Positions 15,524-23,746 of a DNA stretch of 64,000 nt are shown here, in pieces. This DNA is from Actinomadura flavalba DSM 45200 (GTDB lineage Bacteria > Actinomycetota > Actinomycetes > Streptosporangiales > Streptosporangiaceae). The number at the start of each line of letters is the position of its first letter. The stretch's first letter is position 1. Made by a program: the position numbers and the translations under genes. The stretch is from NCBI RefSeq assembly GCF_000374305.1, contig NZ_KB894097.1, positions 248,001-312,000 of the forward strand, read 5' to 3'. Under the pieces are notes generated by a model, which saw only the letters and a list, made by a program, of their open reading frames with translations, searched no databases and was not told where the DNA came from.

Positions 15524-16723
15524 TCAGGGGTGGCGGTGGATCGCGCCGTCCTTCATGACGAAGGACACGTGGCCCATGACGTCGATGTCGTCGAAGGGGC
15601 TGGCGGGCACGGCGACCAGGTCGGCGCGGGCGCCGGGCGCGATGCGGCCGAGATCGTCGCGGCCGAGGAGACGGGCGGCGACGACGGTCGCGGCGCGCAA
15701 CGCGTTCAGCGGGCTGAGCCCGGAGCCGACCAGCGCGGGGAACTCACGCCAGTTGTCGGCGTGGTCGAACGTTCCGGCGTCGGTGCCGAAGGCGATGACG
15801 GCGCCGCCGCGGACCTGCCGCCTGCGCCCGGCCAGCAGCGCCTCGGCGTGCGTACGGATCTGCCGGCGCACGTTGTCGGCCTTGTCGGTCCAGAAGTCCT
15901 CGTCGTCGAGCTTTCCGACGAACACCGTGACCGCGTGCTGGGTGGGGATCAGCGCGACGCCGCGCTCGGCCAGCAGGCGCAGGGTCTCCTCCGTCGCCAG
16001 GTGCCCGTGTTCGATGCTGGTGACCCCGGCCAGCACCGCGCGGCGCACTCCGGCGTCCGCGATGGCATGGGCGGCCACCGGCAGCCGCCGGTCGCGGGCG
16101 GTGTCGACCAGCGCCCGCATCTCCCGCTCGCTGTAGCCGACGATGGTCGGGTCGTCGACGCTGGTGGAGAAGCCGCCGGTGGCGGCGAACTTGATCCAGT
16201 CGGCGTTCTGGCGCGCCTGCCTGCGGACCGAGCGGATGATCTCGTCGACGCCGTCGGCCACCTCGCCGATCTCGCAGCCGCAGGCGCCGGCCTCGTCGCT
16301 GTGGTCGCCGTGCCCGGAACGGGCGCTCATCAGGCGCGGAGCCACGATCATGCGCGGGCCGGGCACCAGCCCCGAATCGACGGACCGGCGCAGCGTCAGC
16401 GTCACCGGCTCGGGAGTGAAGCAGCCGAGGTCCCGGACGGTGGTGAAGCCGTTGTCCAGCAGGGTGCGCAGCACCGGCAGCGCCTCCAGCGCCGGCTGGG
16501 CCGACGACGTGTTACCGGCCACCGTGTGCACGTGGCAGTCGATCAGCCCCGGCAGCAGCACCGCCTGGCCGAGGTCCACGATCCGCGCGCCGGCAGGCCG
16601 GTCCGCGCGGTCCTCGCAGGCGACGATCCGTCCCTTCCGCACCACGACCTCGGTGTGCCCGCGCACGTTCTCGGCGCGGCCGTCCCAGCATCGCCCGGCC
16701 ACGATCACCGTCGTATCGGTCAT
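15524..16723 (-). CDS. metal-dependent amidohydrolase (prolidase/imidazolonepropionase-like)
   Basis: A 399-residue amidohydrolase-superfamily TIM barrel. Visible metal sites are LIDCHVHTVAG (HxH near 63-65), the bridging carboxylated Lys in ADWIKFAATGG, His in PVAAHAIADAG and IEHGHLA, and Asp in FGTDAGTF. This is the binuclear Xaa-Pro-dipeptidase-like subfamily. ATG 16723 has ggggag upstream. Transcribed toward the TenA-like and A-T-R genes (151-base gap), it is likely cotranscribed. It could hydrolyse an amide or a cyclic imidazolone/lactam, or deprotect a pathway intermediate. An additional Cys pair (AGACGCEIG near 170) is unusual. Confidence 0.85.
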   Translation of the reverse strand: MTDTTVIVAGRCWDGRAENVRGHTEVVVRKGRIVACEDRADRPAGARIVDLGQAVLLPGLIDCHVHTVAGNTSSAQPALEALPVLRTLLDNGFTTVRDLGCFTPEPVTLTLRRSVDSGLVPGPRMIVAPRLMSARSGHGDHSDEAGACGCEIGEVADGVDEIIRSVRRQARQNADWIKFAATGGFSTSVDDPTIVGYSEREMRALVDTARDRRLPVAAHAIADAGVRRAVLAGVTSIEHGHLATEETLRLLAERGVALIPTQHAVTVFVGKLDDEDFWTDKADNVRRQIRTHAEALLAGRRRQVRGGAVIAFGTDAGTFDHADNWREFPALVGSGLSPLNALRAATVVAARLLGRDDLGRIAPGARADLVAVPASPFDDIDVMGHVSFVMKDGAIHRHP

Positions 16724-17077
16724 GGGCACTCCCCTTTGAGCGATCATCCCAACGGCACCGCGAAAGGGGCGGCGGGCCGAAACGATCGCGGCATGACCCA
16801 CCCGAGGAATTCCGGCGCACAGCGGACCCGAGAACATGATCCCTATATGCCATCAGAGATCTTCCACAGGGTGCGTAAATGATCAGACCAATGATTCCGA
16901 GTGGACCCGAACGTTCTCACGGCCGCCCCATCCTGTCAATGACAGTGACCACTTGACCCGAACGGAGAATATGACAACACTGGGAATTCCCTTCCCGTGC
17001 GATCAATCAGCACCTGATGAACCTGGACGGGACGCCCGCAGTGGCTCGCGAACAGGTCGAAAACGGTCAGGAGCATC
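16724..17077. promoter_or_regulatory. divergent promoter region of amidohydrolase and decarboxylase genes
   Basis: About 350 bases, AT-richer than the flanking genes. It contains two direct copies of gacccgaacg (16904-16913 and 16955-16964, 51 bases apart) and a 13-base palindrome ctgtcaatgacag (16933-16945) between them. These are candidate sites for the SARP or LuxR regulator of cluster 1. No coding sequence is convincing here. Confidence 0.4.
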
Positions 17078-18310
17078 ATGGACCTCCCCCCGAACCTTTC
17101 GCCTGACCCGGCCCCCGACGATCCCTCGATCCCCGCCACGATCTCCTTTCGCGACGAGGATCTGGCCATCGGACGGCATCCGGCGACCGGAAGCGACAAC
17201 GGCCAGACCGATGACGATCTCCTCCGGTTCCTCGCGCACTGGGGTCGTCGCCAGCAGCAGTGGATGGCGGGCTTCCCCGTCAACCTGGACTTCGACTACC
17301 GGCCGCTGGCCGAATTCCTGGCCGTCCCGCTCAACAATGTCGGAAGTCCCTACGACACGGCCGGTTACAACATCTCCACCCGCCCCTTCGAGCGACAGGT
17401 CCTGGCATTCATCGCCGGCCTGGCGGGCGGCGAGACCGATCGGGTCGCCGGATACATCACCAACTGCGGTACCGAGAGCAACCTGTTCGGTGTCCACCTG
17501 GGTTTCCGCCGCTATCCGGATGCGGTCTTCTACACCTCCGCCGACGCCCACTACTCCGTCGACAAGATCACGTCCGTGCTGGGCGTGGACACCGTCAAGA
17601 TCGACGTCGACGACGACGGCGCCATGGACCTGGACGCGCTGGCCGAGGCGTGCCGGGCCCACGCCGACCGGCCCGCGGTCGTGCAGGCCACCGTCGGCAC
17701 GACCATGACCGGCGCCGCCGACCCGGTGGCCGCCCTCCGTCCGCGGCTGGCCCGCGCCGGTGTCGACCGCGTGCACCTGCACGTCGACGCCGCCTTCGGC
17801 GGGCTGATCGTCCCGTTCATCCCCGGCTTCGGGCCCTGGGGCTTCGACGCCGGCGCCGACAGCCTGGCCGTCAGCGGCCACAAGATGATCGGACTCCCGG
17901 TGCCCGCCGGTATCGCGCTGGCCCGCCGTGAGCATCTGCGGCGCGTCGGTTCCCACGTGGCCCAGGTCGACGTCGACGACTTCACCCTGCTCGGTTCCCG
18001 CGACGGCCTGAGCCCGCTGCTCCTGTGGTGGGCGCTGCGTCGCCTGGGCCTGGACGGCCTGGCCCGCCGCGCCGAGCACTGCCTGCGCGTCGCCGCCCAC
18101 GCCGAACGCCGTCTCCGCGAATGCGACGCGGAGCCCAGGCGTTCGCCGAACTCCGTCATCACCAGCTTCCGGCGCCCCTCCGACCGGACGATGAACGCCT
18201 GGCACCTGCTGCCCTCGGGCGACCGCACCCACCTGATCGCCATGCCGCACGTGACCGAGGAGCACATCGACCGCTTCTGCCGGGACCTGCTGGCCGACAG
18301 GACGGGGTAG
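17078..18310 (+). CDS. hdc: PLP-dependent histidine decarboxylase-like enzyme (group II)
   Basis: 410 residues of the pyridoxal-phosphate group II decarboxylase family. Motifs are GYITNCGTESNLFGVHLG (about 128-145), SADAHYSVDK (the stacking His), VQATVGTTMTGA, HLHVDAAFGG (the Asp binding the pyridine nitrogen) and the Schiff-base Lys in SGHKMIGLPVPAG near 268. This is the pattern of bacterial histidine decarboxylases, and related enzymes decarboxylate valine (VlmD of valanimycin) or other amino acids. Expected product is histamine or another amine plus CO2. A short run of coding-like sequence precedes the ATG, but MDLPP at 17078 follows the purine-rich tcaggagcatc. It is the last plus-strand gene of cluster 1 and ends in a terminator. 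Confidence 0.85.
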   Translation: MDLPPNLSPDPAPDDPSIPATISFRDEDLAIGRHPATGSDNGQTDDDLLRFLAHWGRRQQQWMAGFPVNLDFDYRPLAEFLAVPLNNVGSPYDTAGYNISTRPFERQVLAFIAGLAGGETDRVAGYITNCGTESNLFGVHLGFRRYPDAVFYTSADAHYSVDKITSVLGVDTVKIDVDDDGAMDLDALAEACRAHADRPAVVQATVGTTMTGAADPVAALRPRLARAGVDRVHLHVDAAFGGLIVPFIPGFGPWGFDAGADSLAVSGHKMIGLPVPAGIALARREHLRRVGSHVAQVDVDDFTLLGSRDGLSPLLLWWALRRLGLDGLARRAEHCLRVAAHAERRLRECDAEPRRSPNSVITSFRRPSDRTMNAWHLLPSGDRTHLIAMPHVTEEHIDRFCRDLLADRTG

Positions 18311-18317
18311 GCCACCG

Positions 18318-18347
18318 GGCCTGCGGGCCGGGTGGGGCCCGCAGGCC
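18318..18347. terminator. bidirectional hairpin terminator between the two clusters
   Basis: A 12-base perfect stem (ggcctgcgggcc at 18318-18329 with its complement at 18336-18347) and a 6-base loop lie in the 41-base gap between the convergent decarboxylase gene and the last gene of the hydrazine operon. Confidence 0.8.
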
Positions 18348-18351
18348 GGGG

Positions 18352-19407
18352 TCAGGAGGCGGCGGGCGCCGCCGTCGGGGTGAGGTGGAAGGTGCGGGTC
18401 GTGGTGAGGGCGGGGTCGCCGGGGCGGAGGTGGAGGGTGCCGGCGGCGGGGTCGAGGACGACCGCCGCGACCGTGCGCTCCCGGCGGACGTCGCCGTGGT
18501 CGGGGACGCGGATCGGAGGCGCCGCGAGCACGGCGAAGTGCGACTCGGCGTCGGCGGCCGGGGGAAGCGACGCCAGCCGTTCCGCGCACGCGGCGTGGCG
18601 GCGGTGCGAGGAGTTGGCCGCGAACGGGTTCAGCTCGTCGGACGGCGTGAAGTCGGGGTGCAGGAAGTGGTTCGCGTGCACCGTCTCGGGGGCGCGGTGC
18701 GTGCGCAGCTCGCCGTCGAGGACCTCCACCCAGAGCAGTTCGTCGCCGTCCAGCAGCGTCAGCGAACGGGAACTCGACAGGCGCATGCCCCGGAGCAGTT
18801 CGACGGCCTCGGCGGCGCCGCGCGCCGTGTCCAGCAGGTGCCGGATCGCCAGGTACGGCGGCACCCCCGGCGTCCAGTCCCCGCCGAGGACGAGGTTCAG
18901 GCCGACGGCCAGCCCCGCCGAGTTCACGCCGAGATAGCCGAGCAGCCCGCCGAAGCTCAGGACGAGCGCGTCCGGCCCGGCGCGTCCGGCGACGTGCAGG
19001 ACCGCGATCTGGTCGTCCAGGTCGCCGTTCAGGTCGACGGTCTGGGCGAGGACGCCGTCGGCGGCGCGGCCGTAGGTGGTGCAGTCCCCCATCGTCGGGA
19101 TCTTGCTGTAGCCGAGGACCTCCCGGCGCACCTGGAGCAGCCACGCCTCCCGCTCGGTGAGACCGGCCCCGGCCGCCAGGCCGCGCACCTCCTCCGCCAG
19201 GGCCGGGACGTCCTCCTCGATCACCGCCCGGTGCGCGTCGATGGCGGGTGCCAGCTCGGCGAGGCCGCGCGGCGCGGGCAGGAGGCGGTCGAGGCGGGTC
19301 AGGCCGTCGTCGAGGAAGCCGCGCAGCCGCCCGGCGAGCGCCGCGCCGTGGGCGTGGCCCACGGCGAACGGCGTGCCGGACGCCCGCACGAACGGGACGT
19401 CGGTCAT
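18352..19407 (-). CDS. C45-family N-terminal-nucleophile acyltransferase/peptidase (IAT-like)
   Basis: 351 residues resembling acyl-CoA:6-aminopenicillanate acyltransferase precursors. An N-terminal propeptide of about 106 residues (FVRASGTPFAVGHAHGAAL, LTEREAWLLQVRREVLGYS) precedes a GDCTT motif whose Cys near residue 107 would become the catalytic N-terminus after autocleavage, close to the position in the Penicillium enzyme (Cys103). Downstream are DLNGD and GLLGYLGVNSAGLAVGLN. It is the last gene of the 18-gene operon, and its ATG overlaps the GNAT stop. It could remove or transfer a protecting acyl group on the hydrazine nitrogen. Assignment to the family is firm; the role is inferred. 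Confidence 0.8.
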   Translation of the reverse strand: MTDVPFVRASGTPFAVGHAHGAALAGRLRGFLDDGLTRLDRLLPAPRGLAELAPAIDAHRAVIEEDVPALAEEVRGLAAGAGLTEREAWLLQVRREVLGYSKIPTMGDCTTYGRAADGVLAQTVDLNGDLDDQIAVLHVAGRAGPDALVLSFGGLLGYLGVNSAGLAVGLNLVLGGDWTPGVPPYLAIRHLLDTARGAAEAVELLRGMRLSSSRSLTLLDGDELLWVEVLDGELRTHRAPETVHANHFLHPDFTPSDELNPFAANSSHRRHAACAERLASLPPAADAESHFAVLAAPPIRVPDHGDVRRERTVAAVVLDPAAGTLHLRPGDPALTTTRTFHLTPTAAPAAS

Positions 19408-20018
19408 GCCCGGGGGCCCGCGTACGACGGCGCCGGGGTCCGCAGCAGCGTCTCCTTCACGCGCGGCCACTCCGCGCGCAGGACGCTGTAGAACACCGCG
19501 TCGCGGCGCCGCCCGCCCGGCATGTAGTTGTAGCTGCGCAGCACGCCTTCCTCGTGCGCGCCGATGTTGCGCAGGCCGCGCCGGGCCTGGGTGTTCAGCT
19601 CGTCGGTCTTGAACTCGACGCGTTCGGCGCCCAGTTCCTCGAACGCGTGCGTGAGCATGAGCAGCTTCGTCCACCGGTTGAGGAAGGTGCCGCGAAAGTC
19701 CGAGCCGAGCCACGACCAGCCGACCTCGATGCGCGCGTCGGCCTCGTTCAGGTTGCCGAAGCTCGTGCTCCCGGCGACGTGGCCGCTCGCGCGGTCGACG
19801 ACGACGTACACGGCGCGGCGGCCCGCGGCCTGGTCGGCCAGGGCCTCGGCGAAGTAGCGCGCGTAGTCCTCGTCGGTCTCGACGAGGGTGACGAAGTAGT
19901 GCCAGATGTCCGGGTCGAGGGCGATCTTGCGGAGCGGTTCGCGGTGCTCCTCGGTGATCGGGCTCAGCAGGACGTGCTCGTTGGACAGCTCGGTGGAGGC
20001 GCGCGTCGTCCAGGACAT
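19404..20018 (-). CDS. GNAT-family N-acyltransferase
   Basis: 204 residues of the RimJ/RimL-like GNAT group. Features are an N-terminal LLSPITEEHREPLRKIALDPDIW, a central beta strand HVAGSTSFGNLNEADARIEVGWSWLGSDFRG and the LNTQARRGLRNIGAHEEGVLR acetyl-CoA pyrophosphate-loop region. It lies directly beside the carrier protein and the ligase. In the triacsin pathway an equivalently placed GNAT acylates hydrazinoacetate on its carrier protein, and by analogy this enzyme may acylate the hydrazine. Its stop overlaps the C45 start (ATGA). The start at 20018 is two bases past the carrier-protein stop. Confidence 0.85.
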   Translation of the reverse strand: MSWTTRASTELSNEHVLLSPITEEHREPLRKIALDPDIWHYFVTLVETDEDYARYFAEALADQAAGRRAVYVVVDRASGHVAGSTSFGNLNEADARIEVGWSWLGSDFRGTFLNRWTKLLMLTHAFEELGAERVEFKTDELNTQARRGLRNIGAHEEGVLRSYNYMPGGRRRDAVFYSVLRAEWPRVKETLLRTPAPSYAGPRA

Positions 20019-20020
20019 GC

Positions 20021-20281
20021 TCAGGCTCCCTGCGGCAGGTGGTGGGTGAGGACGTCGACCAGGTCGCGCAGCGTGTTGAGCCGCGCCAGGTCGTCCTCGG
20101 TGAAGCTGCCGAGGTCCACGCCGGTCTCCGCGCACAGCGCCGTGACCAGCATGACCTTCTTCAGCGAGGTCAGCCCGTACTCGTAGGCCATCTCGGCGTC
20201 CGGGTCGAGCGCGTCGGGGGCGACGCCCTCCGCGACCTCGGCGAGGCGGGTGCGGGCGAGGGATTCCACGTCAGTGGTCAT
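20021..20281 (-). CDS. acyl carrier protein 1
   Basis: An 86-residue acidic four-helix carrier protein. The phosphopantetheine site is in YGLTSLKKVMLV with Ser near 39 (LTSLK in place of the common DSL). The downstream helix III region carries DLARLNTLRDLVDVL. It overlaps the ligase gene by 11 bases, so ligase and carrier are made together. It presumably carries hydrazinoacetate or a related acid. Confidence 0.88.
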   Translation of the reverse strand: MTTDVESLARTRLAEVAEGVAPDALDPDAEMAYEYGLTSLKKVMLVTALCAETGVDLGSFTEDDLARLNTLRDLVDVLTHHLPQGA

Positions 20282-21767
20282 GGAGACCTTCCTTGGGGTC
20301 GTTGATCCGGTCGGCGTAGGCGTCGAGGATCTGCCGCCGGCGCGGCTTGTACTGGGAGGTGAGCAGGCCGTTGCCGATGGAGAACGGCTCGTCCGCGACG
20401 ATGACGCGGCGGACGCGCTCGTCGGGGTCGGCGGCGGCGTTGACGGCGCGCAGGTGCGCGGTGAGCGCGCCGGGTCCGGCCCCGTCCGGCGCGGGCGAGA
20501 CGACGGCGACCAGCTCGGTCTCCCCCGGGCAGAACACGACGCACTCGGCGATGGCGGGATGGTCGCGCAGCCGTTCCTCGATCGGGCGGACGACGACCTT
20601 GCGCCCGTTGCCGAGGACGAGGGTGTCGTCGGCGCGGCCGAGCACGTACAGGAACCCGTCCTCGTCCACCCGGCCGAGGTCGCCGGTGCGGACGATCCCG
20701 CCGGGCCGGAAGATCCGCTCGGACGCGCCGGGCTCGGCGTAGGTGTAGCGGGTGTCGACGGGGAAGTCGCTGCGGACGTTGATCACGCCGTCCGCGTCGA
20801 TGATCACCTCCTTGCCGGGCAGGACGCGCCCGACGCTGCCCTCCCGGTGCGCCCCGGGGTGGTTCTTGGTGACGATGCAGGTCTCGTTGAGCCCGTACCC
20901 CTCGTAGATCGGCAGGCCGCGCGCGGTGAGGAACGCGAGCGTGCCGGGGTCGGCGGGCGCCGAGCCGGTCCACAGGTAGCGGACCCGGTCGCCGAACACC
21001 TCGCGGGCGGCGTGGTCGAGCGCCTCCGGCCCGGCGGTGCCCGCCCGGCGCTCGATCTCGGCGCGGGCGGCGTCGAAGAAGGCGGGCACGCCCATGACGA
21101 CGGTCGGCCGGGTCCGGGCGAGCGCCGGGAACGCCGCGACGTAGCTGGTCAGCGTGACGTCGTGGCCGTGCAGCAGCGCGGAGTAGATCCAGTAGCGCTG
21201 CTGGAGCAGCGAGAGCGGGAGGAACACGAACAGGTTGTCGCCGGGGCCGTGCTCGAAGATCTGCTGCACCGCCGCCATCGAGCCGTCGATGCTGCCCGCG
21301 GTCGCGCCGAGGCCCTTGGGCGTGCCGGTGCTGCCGGAGGTGAACTTGACGGTGACGACGTCGCCGGTCCGGTAGGCGACGGGCGGCACCGGCGGCTCGG
21401 GGCCGTCGGGGGCGGGCACGTCGGTGATCGGGACGATGCCGGGGCCCTCGGCGTGCTGGTCGGTGAAGAGCAGGCGCATGCCGTAGCGCTCGCGCAGTTC
21501 GGGCGTCGCGGTGAACTTGCCGGGTTCGAGCCCGGCCGTCTGCACCTTGAGCCGGAGCGCGGCCAGGTCGAGCAGCACCCATTCCAGCCGGTTGGCGGCC
21601 AGGATGCCGATGCGGTCGCCCGCGCGCACGCCGAGGCCGGTGAGGTAGGCCGCGACGTGGCCGGACAGCCGGTACAGCTCCGGCAGCGGGATCTCCCGCG
21701 TGCCGCCGAGCCCGGCGAGCAGGAGCCGCCCCTGTTTGGGCGGCCCCTCGACCAGTTCGTTGATCAT
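20271..21767 (-). CDS. AMP-dependent acyl/amino-acid ligase loading carrier protein 1
   Basis: A 498-residue ANL-superfamily adenylating enzyme. It has the VVTVKFTSGSTGTPKGLGAT P-loop (about 170-190), the IYEGYGLNETC A5 motif, VRTGDLGRVDEDGFL and LVLGNGRKVVVRPIEERL. The C-terminal Lys region is in LTSQYKPRRRQIL. Start 21767 (MINELVEG) overlaps the stop of the cupin-MetRS gene (ATGA). An upstream in-frame Met at 21848 would read into that gene and is rejected. It likely activates hydrazinoacetate (or its oxidised form) and transfers it to carrier protein 1; the substrate is inferred from synteny with the triacsin ligase/carrier pair. Confidence 0.85.
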   Translation of the reverse strand: MINELVEGPPKQGRLLLAGLGGTREIPLPELYRLSGHVAAYLTGLGVRAGDRIGILAANRLEWVLLDLAALRLKVQTAGLEPGKFTATPELRERYGMRLLFTDQHAEGPGIVPITDVPAPDGPEPPVPPVAYRTGDVVTVKFTSGSTGTPKGLGATAGSIDGSMAAVQQIFEHGPGDNLFVFLPLSLLQQRYWIYSALLHGHDVTLTSYVAAFPALARTRPTVVMGVPAFFDAARAEIERRAGTAGPEALDHAAREVFGDRVRYLWTGSAPADPGTLAFLTARGLPIYEGYGLNETCIVTKNHPGAHREGSVGRVLPGKEVIIDADGVINVRSDFPVDTRYTYAEPGASERIFRPGGIVRTGDLGRVDEDGFLYVLGRADDTLVLGNGRKVVVRPIEERLRDHPAIAECVVFCPGETELVAVVSPAPDGAGPGALTAHLRAVNAAADPDERVRRVIVADEPFSIGNGLLTSQYKPRRRQILDAYADRINDPKEGLHDH

Positions 21768-23746
21768 TGCGGCGCCTCCGTGAAGAAGACCGTCTCGGCC
21801 AGCGCGATCTTGGTGCCGGGCGGGACGAGTTCGACCGTGCTCGGCCACTGCTCCGGTTCGGGCTGCCCGAGCGCGGTGGCCAGCCGCCGCGCGAAACGCG
21901 GCATGACGGGCGCGGCGCCGTGGGCGAGGAGCCGGGCGGCGGCCAGTTCCAGGGCGACGCCGGTCCGGGCCGCGTCGGGCAGCCCGGCGGCGTTCAGCAG
22001 CGTCTCGCTCCGCGCGAACCGCACCACGTCGTCCACCAGGCCGTCGAGTTCGGCGGCGGCCTCACCGAGCGAGAATCCGTCCGGGCCCAGGCTGCCGCCG
22101 AGGGCGTCCAGGCGCGCGCCGAGCCGGGCCAGGAAGGCGCGGTGGACGGGGGTCCACTCGCCCGCGTCCGGGGCGGTGCCGTCGTGGTCGTCCGCGACGC
22201 GGCGGCCGAGGTCGGACGTCCACGCCTGCCAGGTGCCGATGAGCCGGTCGCGCACGGCCGCGTCGAACGCCTCGCGGCGGAAGTCGGTGCGCTCGCTCTC
22301 GGCGCGGGTGCGCGACAGGAAGTACCGGACGGCGTCGACGGTGTCCTCGGTGAGGATCTCCTTGCCCCAGATGGCGTGCCGCCTGCTGGTGGAGAACTTG
22401 CTGCCCTCCAGCAGGTAGAACTCGTTGACGTGGTAGTCGATGTCGGGCCGCCAGCCGGGGAACGCGGCCCGGTACAGCACCGGGTACAGGATCGAGTGGT
22501 AGAAGCTGTTGTCGTAGCCGAAGAAGTGGACGATCTTCCAGTCCTCGGCCGGCTCGGACGCCCGCCACGGCTCGCCCAGGCGTTCACCGAGCCGCTGGAT
22601 GCCGTGCAGGAAGCCGAACGCCATCTCCGGCCAGACCCAGACGACCTGGTCCTCGACGGCGTCCTCGGCGGGCGCGATGCCCCACGTGCTCGGGTGCGTG
22701 ACGGGGATGTCGACGCTGTCGCGGCGGAACAGCCGCGCGGCCAGCTCGCGGAGCCGGGCCGGGACGCGTCCGTCGAGGTGGTGTTCGGTGACGGCGTCGC
22801 GGTGCTCGTGCAGCGGCAGCATGTAGCGGACGACGGTGCCCCGCACCGGCGCGGCGGCGGACGGCTTGGCGACCGGGTCCGTCAGGTCGGTGACGGTGTT
22901 GGGCTCGCCGCACTCCTCGCAGATGTTGCCGTTGGTGCCGTTGCCGCAGCCGGGGCAGCCGCCGCTGACGTCGACCTCGTACAGGTAGCGGCCGTCGCCG
23001 GGGTCGAACAGCGCCCCGGCCTCGCGCGCCGTGACCGCGCCGGAGGCGACGATGCGGGAGAAGTAGTCGCGGAGCCCGGCCGCGTAGGTGGTGTCGGTGC
23101 CGGTCACGGTGTACTGGTCGAGCGGGATGTCCATCGCCGCGAGCGTCGCCGCGATCTCCGCGCTGTAGTGGGCGGCGACCTGCGCGGGCGGGCGGCCCTC
23201 CTTGACGGCGAGGCTCTGCACGTAGCTCTGGTAGTCGTCGCTGCCGGTCAGGTGGTAGGCGCGGGTGCCGTTCATCCGCTGGAACCGGACGAAGACGTCC
23301 GCGCCGAGGTAGGGGCCGGACAGGTGGCCGAGGTGCAGGTCGCCGTTGGGGGTCGGCGGGGTGGAGAACACGAACACCGGGCGCTGCCCGAACGGGGACC
23401 GTCCGGCGGTGCGCGCGGCGGACGCCAGCGCCCGTTCGGCGTCGCGCCAGTACTGCGTCACGAAGACCAGGTCGTCGTCGCCGGTGTTGCGCAGGACGTG
23501 CGACTCGAACGGCTCGAAGCGGGCGACGGTGCCGGGACCGGCGGCGTGCCGCTCGCCGTCGACCACCAGTTCGCCGGTGCCCGCGACGATGACGAACATC
23601 TCCTGCTCGTCGTGCCGGTGGATCTCGGTGGCGCCGCCGGCGGGGACGCGTCCCCAGGCGGCGCCGACGCCGAGCCCGTCGATGGCGGCCATGCCGATGC
23701 CGAACGCCTCCTGGAGGCGGTCTTCGGCGTACCTGTCGATGATCAT
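21764..23746 (-). CDS. cupin-MetRS didomain hydrazine synthetase
   Basis: A 660-residue fusion. The N-terminal cupin (about 1-105) has the canonical metal motif HRHDEQE (His43, His45, Glu49) and His83. A methionyl-tRNA-synthetase-like catalytic domain follows, with the HIGH motif HLGH at 138-141, a CxxC...CxxC zinc knuckle (GCPGCG, CEECG, about 265-283) and a KMSKS equivalent reading KFSTS near 450. Housekeeping MetRS never carries a cupin. This didomain defines the Spb40-type hydrazine synthetases, which activate N6-hydroxylysine (MetRS part) with an amino acid and rearrange the ester to an N-N bond (cupin part). The neighbouring lysine N-hydroxylase and flavoenzyme support this. ATG 23746 overlaps the previous stop. 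Confidence 0.93.
   Translation of the reverse strand: MIIDRYAEDRLQEAFGIGMAAIDGLGVGAAWGRVPAGGATEIHRHDEQEMFVIVAGTGELVVDGERHAAGPGTVARFEPFESHVLRNTGDDDLVFVTQYWRDAERALASAARTAGRSPFGQRPVFVFSTPPTPNGDLHLGHLSGPYLGADVFVRFQRMNGTRAYHLTGSDDYQSYVQSLAVKEGRPPAQVAAHYSAEIAATLAAMDIPLDQYTVTGTDTTYAAGLRDYFSRIVASGAVTAREAGALFDPGDGRYLYEVDVSGGCPGCGNGTNGNICEECGEPNTVTDLTDPVAKPSAAAPVRGTVVRYMLPLHEHRDAVTEHHLDGRVPARLRELAARLFRRDSVDIPVTHPSTWGIAPAEDAVEDQVVWVWPEMAFGFLHGIQRLGERLGEPWRASEPAEDWKIVHFFGYDNSFYHSILYPVLYRAAFPGWRPDIDYHVNEFYLLEGSKFSTSRRHAIWGKEILTEDTVDAVRYFLSRTRAESERTDFRREAFDAAVRDRLIGTWQAWTSDLGRRVADDHDGTAPDAGEWTPVHRAFLARLGARLDALGGSLGPDGFSLGEAAAELDGLVDDVVRFARSETLLNAAGLPDAARTGVALELAAARLLAHGAAPVMPRFARRLATALGQPEPEQWPSTVELVPPGTKIALAETVFFTEAPQ

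Noticed and set aside
21764..23746. Housekeeping methionyl-tRNA synthetase
   Set aside because: The fused N-terminal cupin, the altered KMSKS loop, and position in an operon with a lysine N-hydroxylase and carrier proteins are incompatible with a normal MetRS.
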